A DNA stretch of 5,107 nt from Caulobacteraceae bacterium. Its GTDB lineage: Bacteria > Pseudomonadota > Alphaproteobacteria > Caulobacterales > Caulobacteraceae. This document shows, in pieces, positions 1 through 4,164 of the stretch (within the stretch, counting starts at the first letter, position 1; each line of letters starts with the position of its first letter). The notes under the pieces were generated by a model. It worked only from the letters and a program-made list of their open reading frames with translations, was not told where the DNA came from and did not search any database. The stretch is from assembly GCA_013815405.1 (NCBI GenBank), contig JACDGF010000195.1:1-5107 (forward strand), read 5' to 3'. The translations under genes were made by a program, and so were the position numbers.

Positions 1-730
1 GAGGGGGCGGAGCGCCCTCGGGGGTGAACAGGGCCGAACGCATGTGGATGACGTCCCCCACCCGCCCCAGACTGAATCGGTCCGGTTTGACGCGGTAAAA
101 GTACGAGGTGTTGGGCAGGGGCGCGCACCGGATGCCCGCGGCAAGGCAGTTGCACGCCCAATGCCAATCCTCCGAACCGAAGCCGCCGGCGTGATCGTAG
201 GGCTCGATCGGGACGGCGGCGAAGAGTTCGGTTTGAATGGCCAGATTGGCGCTCCAGTACCAGTCCACCGCGAGCGAGAGCGGGTCGAACGAGGGATGAT
301 CGGAGTCCATGGTCTCGCGAATGAACTCGTCCTGGTCGAAGCCCACCATGTATTGAGTATGGGCGATTTCCCGGCGGGGGCCGACGGAGAGGTAGTCGAA
401 CGCGTCCTCGAACCAGTTCAGGGAAAAGAAGTCGTCGCCATCCATGAAGCAGACGACATCGCCTCGGGCGGCCGCGACGCCATGGGTTCGCGAGGCGCCG
501 AGATTTCCGAAATCGACAACATGAACGCGGGCGTCGTCTATCGTCCTGGCGATCTGATCGATGTATCGATGCGTCGGTTCGTCGGGCTGGTCCAGAACGA
601 ACTCGACCTTGAGCTGGATGCCTCGCCCCCGCAAATGGGCGTGGACCGCCCCGATGAACGTGGCCGTCTTAAGTCCCATGCGGCGCTCGCGATGAAAGTT
701 CGCCACCATCGCGAGGTTTTTGGTGCTCAC
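1..730 (-). CDS. Family 2 (GT-A) glycosyltransferase, partial (3' end beyond the window)
   Basis: The first 243 residues are visible and no stop is reached before position 1. The protein probably transfers a sugar from a nucleotide-sugar donor to a glycan or other acceptor in the cytoplasm. The layout fits a GT2 GT-A fold: an N-terminal strand and helix leading to a VLDQPDEPT segment (residues 45-52), where GT2 enzymes carry the nucleotide-binding acid (D47 here); then GASRTHGVAAARGD (78-91), and the metal-binding DxD-type motif DGDD at 97-100. FGSEDWHW (184-191) supplies the acidic pair E187/D188 expected of the catalytic-base region, followed by an aromatic YFYRVKPDRFS stretch (210-220). 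The start is GTG at 728-730, whose GTGA overlaps the TGA of the upstream TPR gene. No good ribosome-binding site precedes it, so coupled translation is likely. No membrane segment is seen in the visible part. Donor and acceptor cannot be told from sequence. The family call is firm; the role is inferred. Confidence 0.9.
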   Translation of the reverse strand, partial: MSTKNLAMVANFHRERRMGLKTATFIGAVHAHLRGRGIQLKVEFVLDQPDEPTHRYIDQIARTIDDARVHVVDFGNLGASRTHGVAAARGDVVCFMDGDDFFSLNWFEDAFDYLSVGPRREIAHTQYMVGFDQDEFIRETMDSDHPSFDPLSLAVDWYWSANLAIQTELFAAVPIEPYDHAGGFGSEDWHWACNCLAAGIRCAPLPNTSYFYRVKPDRFSLGRVGDVIHMRSALFTPEGAPPP

Positions 731-2457
731 GCGCCGGCCAGCCGCGATCTTGCGGCCTCCAGCTGTTTGGGAAGGATGATCTCGGGTGAAATGACCATGG
801 CGCGCGCGATGCATACGTCACGCGGGCTGGCCTGACCCAACTCGTGCCGAACCAGGGCGAGGTCGGCCCAGTCTCGGGCGCCGTGCGGGTCCGCGTCCAG
901 GATTCGGGTCAGCACATCGGCGGCTTCGGCAAAGCGCCGATAGCGGATGTGCAGGCGCACCAGCAGCCGGGCGACATCCAGGTCCGCGGGATCTATCGAG
1001 GCGTAGAGAACGCAGATGCGGTTCATTGTCGCCCCGTCGGTCATCGCTCGCAGGCGTCGCAGATGACGCTTGGCGCCCGCCAGGAGCCGGTCGACCGAAC
1101 GGCCAGGCCAATCGCCGACGTCCAGCCAGGGCCTCAAGCCGGCCACCATCGCCAAGCCGGCCTGGTGATTCCCTTCCCGGACAAGCGACTCGAGCGTCTG
1201 ATGCGATTCGAGGCGCAGGCGGGCGATCACGTCGCCGGCGCTCGCCCGGACACCCTCGGCGGCCCGCGCTATGAGCTCGGCCGCGGCCTTCCAATTCCCC
1301 GCCGCGTATGCGGCCTTGACGGCCGCCCCAAGGCCGCGGCCGTCCGGGAAGGCGTCGAAAATCCGCACGAGGGTGTCGAAGTGGCGGTGGGATTGCCCCG
1401 CGCGCAGCGCCGCCTCGGCAAGCATATCCAGGATGGACCGATCATGGGGCCGGACGCGTGCCGCGCGAACCAAATCCTCCGTCGCGGCGCCATAGTCCCT
1501 ATCGGCCAGGTGCGCGCGCGCGCGCTTGACGAGAAACAGGGCCGCCCGCTCGGCCGCTTTCGCGAACGAGTCCTGATCGGGGAGAAGGACTTCCAGCGCC
1601 CGGGCGGCGTCGGCGAAATCGAAGGGGGAATCCTGCAGACTCGCCCCACTGCAGCTTCGCCGCGCCGCCTGGACGATGGGCGTGCGCGCGCTCGGCTCGC
1701 TCAGCCCCTCCGCGATCGCCCGTTCGACAAAGGCCGCGCCTATGGTCAGGGCGTGTCGCGCGATCAGGCCGTCGATCGTATCCTTGGGCTGTATGTGCCC
1801 GTCCGCGAGCGCGGTTATGAGGCAGGCCAGGGCCTCTCTCTGCCATCCCAGTTCGAGCAGCGCTTCGATGCGGGTGGTGGCGACACGCCTTTTTGGAACC
1901 AGATCCGCGCCGCGGCGATGAAGCACCCCCAGAATGTCCTCCCATCGACCGGCGCTTGAAAGCTCGGACACCAGGCTCCAGGTCGCCGACCCGGGCAAAT
2001 CCGGGCAAAGCGCGAGCCGATAGACGACGATGGCCCGCTGTTCGAGCCGGCTCGTGCGCGCGTAGACTTCGGCGAGAACCTTCAGCCCACCGAGATTTTC
2101 CACATCCAGCCGCACCGCCGCCTGCGCCGCCGCCTCGGCCTCGGCGAGGCGACCCAGTTGCAGGAAGAGCCGGGCCGCCTGGGCGTTGGCGATAAGAGAG
2201 CCCGGCGCGCCGGCGAGCGCGCGCTGGAAACTGGCCGCCGCCGCATCGAGATTACCCTCGGCCTCGTGCAACAGGCCCTCGACGACGAGGACATCGGTGA
2301 CCGGGCCCAGGCGTTCGTTCAGCGCCTCGTACATCGGCCGCGCCAGGGCGATCGCGCCGGAGGCGATCTGCGAGCGGACCTGGGCCACCGTGACCTGGGT
2401 TTCCCCGGCCGCCACGTCTTCCCGCGCGCCGGACAGGACATCACCCGGGGACGTCAT
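727..2457 (-). CDS. TPR (tetratricopeptide-like) repeat protein, 576 aa
   Basis: This is an alanine- and leucine-rich, almost wholly helical protein with TPR-type helical pairs. The clearest units are residues 54-87 (VLVVEGLLHEAEGNLDAAAA onward), 88-121 (ARLFLQLGRLAEAEAAAQAA) and 122-155. A later pair lies around 305-372 (ARAHLADRDYGAATEDLVRA), and another at 494-525 (DVARLLVRLHIRYRRFAEAA) ending in the TPR-like ILDADP. Residues 160-300 are helical but match the consensus poorly. No signal peptide, transmembrane segment or catalytic motif is visible, so it is probably a cytoplasmic scaffold. The ATG at 2455-2457 lies 61 bases after the sulfotransferase stop and lacks a clear Shine-Dalgarno sequence. 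Its stop overlaps the glycosyltransferase GTG start by four bases. TPR proteins next to sulfotransferases and glycosyltransferases are common in proteobacterial glycan loci, so a scaffolding or protein-interaction role there is plausible. The exact function is unknown. Confidence 0.88.
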   Translation of the reverse strand: MTSPGDVLSGAREDVAAGETQVTVAQVRSQIASGAIALARPMYEALNERLGPVTDVLVVEGLLHEAEGNLDAAAASFQRALAGAPGSLIANAQAARLFLQLGRLAEAEAAAQAAVRLDVENLGGLKVLAEVYARTSRLEQRAIVVYRLALCPDLPGSATWSLVSELSSAGRWEDILGVLHRRGADLVPKRRVATTRIEALLELGWQREALACLITALADGHIQPKDTIDGLIARHALTIGAAFVERAIAEGLSEPSARTPIVQAARRSCSGASLQDSPFDFADAARALEVLLPDQDSFAKAAERAALFLVKRARAHLADRDYGAATEDLVRAARVRPHDRSILDMLAEAALRAGQSHRHFDTLVRIFDAFPDGRGLGAAVKAAYAAGNWKAAAELIARAAEGVRASAGDVIARLRLESHQTLESLVREGNHQAGLAMVAGLRPWLDVGDWPGRSVDRLLAGAKRHLRRLRAMTDGATMNRICVLYASIDPADLDVARLLVRLHIRYRRFAEAADVLTRILDADPHGARDWADLALVRHELGQASPRDVCIARAMVISPEIILPKQLEAARSRLAGA

Positions 2458-2518
2458 CGATCTGTCGCCGGAGGGCCGAAGCGGCCGGCAAGCGCCGGGG
2501 TTTCGATCGCCGGCCCGC
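2458..2518. other. 61-base intercistronic gap with overlapping hairpin options
   Basis: The gap between the sulfotransferase stop and the TPR gene start contains two mutually exclusive perfect hairpins: GGCCG-AAG-CGGCC (2474-2486) and CCGGC-AAGC-GCCGG (2485-2498). No T-run follows either on the minus strand, so an intrinsic terminator is not supported. They could affect mRNA stability or expose the TPR gene start, but in DNA this rich in G+C such stems also arise by chance. Confidence 0.3.
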
Positions 2519-3586
2519 TCACGGCGCCCTCGCGGCGCCGCCGCTCAACCGCGGCCGCACAATGCCGATCAGTCTGTTTTCGAAGCCATTGGACGTTCCA
2601 TACAGGTAGACTTCATCCGTCAGCGGCTGTTCGAGACTGAAGCCGGCGGCGCCGCTTCCCGGATTGTTCGGGTATTGCTCCGCGATCCTGGGGGTCGGTT
2701 GGGTTCCGAGAATCTGGACGACGCCCGAGCCGGACTTCAAGGTGACCCGCGCATCCGATCCGACGGCCCGGAGAAACACTCCCTTGGCCAGCCAACCGGC
2801 TCGTCGGCTTTCGACATCCAGGCGAAACTCATCCAGGTTTGCCCGCCACCAATCATGTTCGGTCATTTCAATGTGCGCGGCGCGTCCGGAGATGTACTCG
2901 GTCAGAATCCGATTTTCATAGCTGTGGCTGCCCCTGAACACGAAGTTGATCTTGTTGTCCGACAGGCTTTCCCCTAGAAACGCCAGCAACCGATGTACCT
3001 CCCGCCGATCAGGGTCGATCAGGGCGTCGTAGCGAACGTGGAGGGCGTGATCGGGGTTCTTCCCGACATACTCCGTGGCAAATTCCGCGAAATCGGAAAA
3101 TTGCTTCGGCAGTCCATGCCAATAGTTCTGACGCCACCAGCCGCTTCTGAGGACGTCCTCGACCCGTCGTGTATTGAATATTATTACCGAATTCGGGAAG
3201 ATTTGTCGAAGAAACACCAGGAACGCCGCCAGTTTCGCCGGGCCAAGGTCGTGATAGCGAATCTCCTTGAAGCCGAACACCCGCACGTCCGGCGCTTTAG
3301 GGCAAAAGAGAATTCCGTCCGCGAACGCGTGGAATTGCGTGTTCAGGCTCGCCTGGTCATACCGCGAGCTGCCGAACCAGGGATGGCGATGGTTATCGTT
3401 AGCCGGCTTGGCTAGGTGCTTGTTGGCGTCGATCAGCGCCTCGTAGGCGCCATGCAATCTGGTCAGGAACCCGCCGTTCTCGCCATAGATGCGGTATCCG
3501 GGAATGGCGTTCAGCAGGCCCTGCAGGAGGGTCGATCCCGACCGACCATAGGTAACGACGAACAGGCGGTTGACGGTCGAGTCCAT
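2519..3586 (-). CDS. Sulfotransferase-family protein (PAPS-dependent type) with C-terminal extension, 355 aa
   Basis: It probably transfers a sulfuryl group from PAPS to a glycan or small acceptor in the cytoplasm. Near the N terminus, TYGRSGSTLLQGLLN (12-26) is the 5'-phosphosulfate-binding loop that follows the first beta strand (P-loop-like GRSGST). IIFNTRRVEDVLRSGWW (135-151) fits the 3'-phosphate-binding strand and helix, with R140 and S148 as the likely contacts. LHVRYDALIDP (182-192) corresponds to the RYEDL-type motif. The core ends near residue 265. The last 85-90 residues look beta-rich and are not part of the usual sulfotransferase core. The ATG at 3584-3586 is fixed by an in-frame TAG five codons upstream. 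A GGAGGG (3604-3609) lies too far upstream to be ideal, and a weaker AGAG sits seven bases before the ATG. The gene has lower G+C than its neighbours (about 50-53% in hand-counted stretches against about 73% in rnd). The acceptor is unknown. Confidence 0.88.
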   Translation of the reverse strand: MDSTVNRLFVVTYGRSGSTLLQGLLNAIPGYRIYGENGGFLTRLHGAYEALIDANKHLAKPANDNHRHPWFGSSRYDQASLNTQFHAFADGILFCPKAPDVRVFGFKEIRYHDLGPAKLAAFLVFLRQIFPNSVIIFNTRRVEDVLRSGWWRQNYWHGLPKQFSDFAEFATEYVGKNPDHALHVRYDALIDPDRREVHRLLAFLGESLSDNKINFVFRGSHSYENRILTEYISGRAAHIEMTEHDWWRANLDEFRLDVESRRAGWLAKGVFLRAVGSDARVTLKSGSGVVQILGTQPTPRIAEQYPNNPGSGAAGFSLEQPLTDEVYLYGTSNGFENRLIGIVRPRLSGGAARAP

Positions 3587-3668
3587 TATTTTACTCTAGT
3601 TCACCCTCCGCGATCGCGGCGTCGAGCAACCCTCACATGACGTCCCGCGGCCGTGAAGGCCCCGCGGC
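3587..3668. other. 82-base gap between the coiled-coil gene and the sulfotransferase gene
   Basis: It contains a hairpin next to the upstream stop codon (annotated separately), a perfect 12-base palindrome CCGCGATCGCGG at 3608-3619, and the sulfotransferase ribosome-binding region. The palindrome sits directly upstream of GGAGGGTGA (minus strand) and could be an operator or a small stem near the ribosome site. I see no recognisable promoter, so read-through from the small upstream gene is plausible. Confidence 0.35.
3645..3667 (-). terminator. Hairpin just after the coiled-coil gene stop (weak or attenuating terminator at most)
   Basis: On the minus strand, CCGCGG and CCGCGG (plus positions 3662-3667 and 3645-3650) pair, extended by GG/CC (3658-3659 with 3651-3652) across a two-base bulge and closing a five-base loop. 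It begins two bases past the stop codon. There is no T-tract, so it is not a canonical intrinsic terminator. It may protect the 3' end of the short message or weaken read-through into the sulfotransferase gene. Confidence 0.25.
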
Positions 3669-3860
3669 TCAAGCCGGTCCGATTTTCCTCTTTGGCTTCG
3701 CGCCATGCTCCGCCTTGAGTTTTTCGAGGCGCACCCGGGCCTCGAGAACCCGGCTCCTGGCCTCATATTCCCTAGCCTCCAGCTCCAACCGCTCGACCCG
3801 GGCTTCCAGGTCGGCGGTTTCCATCTTGCCGGCTCTCGGCGACGCATTCATCTTAGGCAA
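3669..3860 (-). CDS. Small charged coiled-coil protein, 63 aa, probable TTG start
   Basis: I recognise no family. From the chosen start the protein has a short basic N-terminal part, then one long charged helix of about 40 residues beginning METADLEARVERLELEARE and continuing through YEARSRVLEARVRLEKLKAE. Leucine and valine recur at heptad-like positions, predicting a coiled coil. It ends in a lysine-rich tail (AKPKRKIGPA). There is no signal peptide or membrane segment. The start was chosen by the ribosome site: AAGGAGA at 3867-3873 lies six bases before TTG at 3858-3860. ATG at 3849-3851 is in frame but 15 bases from that site, and a farther TTG at 3900-3902 has no ribosome site and lies inside a hairpin. 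It is co-directional with and upstream of the sulfotransferase gene. It could be a small partner or oligomerisation protein of the downstream enzymes, but nothing in the sequence proves this. That it is a real gene rests on the strong ribosome site and clean amphipathic pattern. Confidence 0.65.
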   Translation of the reverse strand: MPKMNASPRAGKMETADLEARVERLELEAREYEARSRVLEARVRLEKLKAEHGAKPKRKIGPA

Positions 3861-3866
3861 CTTCGC

Positions 3867-3873
3867 TCTCCTT
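3867..3873 (-). promoter_or_regulatory. Shine-Dalgarno site that decides the start of the small coiled-coil gene
   Basis: AAGGAGA, preceded by an A-run, is the best ribosome-binding sequence in the window. It is six bases from TTG (3858-3860) and 15 from ATG (3849-3851), which favours the TTG start unless long spacing is tolerated. Confidence 0.6.
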
Positions 3874-3890
3874 TTTGGGGTGTCGATCCG

Positions 3891-3910
3891 GGGGCGCGAC
3901 AAGGCGCCCC
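3891..3910. repeat. Perfect 7-bp hairpin (GGGGCGC / GCGCCCC, 6-base loop)
   Basis: GGGGCGC (3891-3897) pairs with GCGCCCC (3904-3910) around the loop GACAAG. It lies about 18 bases upstream of the Shine-Dalgarno site of the small gene, so on the minus strand it would be in the 5' leader. On the plus strand it is followed by TTT, but no plus-strand gene would use it as a terminator. Confidence 0.55.
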
Positions 3911-3940
3911 TTTAGCCTTCCACCGCCGGCGCGACAAGGC
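3893..3940. repeat. Exact 13-base direct repeat, 35-base period
   Basis: GGCGCGACAAGGC occurs at 3893-3905 and again at 3928-3940. Each copy forms the core of a hairpin, so the two hairpins share the loop sequence GACAAG. The surrounding arm sequences differ, so this is not a simple duplication of a longer block. Confidence 0.7.
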
Positions 3941-3943
3941 CGG
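3926..3943. repeat. Hairpin CCGGC / GCCGG with shared GACAAG loop
   Basis: CCGGC (3926-3930) pairs with GCCGG (3939-3943) around an 8-base loop that contains GACAAG. It is the second member of the hairpin pair built on the 13-base repeat, 35 bases from the first. Confidence 0.45.
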
Positions 3944-3954
3944 GACCAGACCGG

Positions 3955-3977
3955 TTGCCGCATCGTGGCGATGGCAA
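3955..3977. repeat. Bulged hairpin TTGC-CATCG / CGATG-GCAA
   Basis: TTGC (3955-3958) pairs with GCAA (3974-3977) and CATCG (3961-3965) with CGATG (3969-3973), leaving a two-base CG bulge and a TGG loop. This gives nine Watson-Crick pairs in 23 bases. It is the third stem-loop in the leader of the minus-strand unit. Confidence 0.45.
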
Positions 3978-4010
3978 TTGTCTTTCGTTGTCAGGATCCG
4001 AAGGTTTGTC

Positions 4011-4067
4011 GGCGGCCGTCGAATTCTTGACCGTAGAGCCCAAAATTCGACTGTAAAAACGGCCGCC
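4011..4067. repeat. Interrupted 15-16 bp inverted repeat
   Basis: The left arm GGCGGCCGTCGAATT (4011-4025) is complementary to a right arm split in two: AATTCGAC (4044-4051) and CGGCCGCC (4060-4067), with an eight-base TGTAAAAA insertion between them. The central 18 bases contain TTGACC (4027-4032). It could be a cruciform or RNA stem with a bulge, a regulator-binding dyad, or the remnant of a small mobile element. Confidence 0.5.
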
Positions 4068-4101
4068 ACAAGAGAGGATCATCTGCTTCACCCGCGACCG
4101 T
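4055..4101 (-). terminator. Candidate intrinsic terminator of rnd
   Basis: On the minus strand, ACGGTCGC (plus 4094-4101) can pair with GCGGCCGT (plus 4059-4066) with one G-U wobble, followed by a T-run (plus 4055-4059) about 105 bases past the rnd stop. The 27-base loop is long for an intrinsic terminator, and the same right arm also takes part in the 4011-4067 inverted repeat. Stem plus T-run makes this the best terminator candidate in the window, but it is not certain. Confidence 0.35.
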
Positions 4102-4164
4102 CCACAAGGATGACGGATCCGCGTGTTCGGTTGGAACCGCCCCGATGATCCAGGGGTGCGTGAC

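Larger units (their letters stand above)
3861..4164. other. Gene-free stretch of about 300 bases between rnd and the coiled-coil gene
   Basis: No convincing protein or tRNA gene is present. It holds the ribosome site of the downstream gene, three compact hairpins (3891-3910, 3926-3943, 3955-3977), a long interrupted inverted repeat (4011-4067), a candidate terminator for rnd (4055-4101) and a small dyad CGGTTGGAACCG (4128-4139). The 3970-4130 part is less GC-rich than the genes around it. The promoter of the downstream unit should be here, but I find no convincing -35/-10 pair on the minus strand. Confidence 0.6.

Noticed and set aside
44..835. Long plus-strand open frame (263 aa)
   Set aside because: It lies opposite the glycosyltransferase, whose minus-strand translation carries clear GT2 motifs. 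The plus-strand product has no recognisable domain. Long antisense frames are expected at this G+C.
844..1959. Long plus-strand open frame (371 aa)
   Set aside because: It is antisense to the TPR gene, and its translation is arginine-, glycine- and proline-rich without a fold pattern.
2186..2977. Plus-strand open frame (263 aa) spanning the TPR/sulfotransferase junction
   Set aside because: It crosses two well-supported minus-strand genes and their gap, and shows low-complexity composition with no domain.
2993..3415. Plus-strand open frame (140 aa)
   Set aside because: It is antisense to the sulfotransferase core, which has the PAPS-binding motifs. No ribosome site or family match is seen for the plus-strand frame.
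3596..3847. Minus-strand open frame (83 aa) overlapping the coiled-coil gene
   Set aside because: It is in another frame of the same region, is rich in arginine, proline and serine as frame-shifted GC-rich DNA is, and lacks a ribosome site. The coiled-coil frame has a clean heptad-like pattern and a strong ribosome site.
3861..3902. Longer N terminus for the coiled-coil protein (TTG at 3900-3902)
   Set aside because: No ribosome site precedes it, the codon lies inside a stable hairpin, and the true Shine-Dalgarno sequence would fall inside the coding region.
3891..3915. Plus-strand intrinsic terminator (hairpin followed by TTT)
   Set aside because: No plus-strand gene leads into it and the T-run is only three bases. 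It is better described as a leader hairpin of the minus-strand unit.
3893..3940. CRISPR array
   Set aside because: Only two 13-base copies exist, each forms its own hairpin, and there are no further units or cas genes.
4120..4145. tRNA-like T-arm around GTTCGGTTGGAAC
   Set aside because: No acceptor, D or anticodon arms can be assembled around it. It is only a short dyad.
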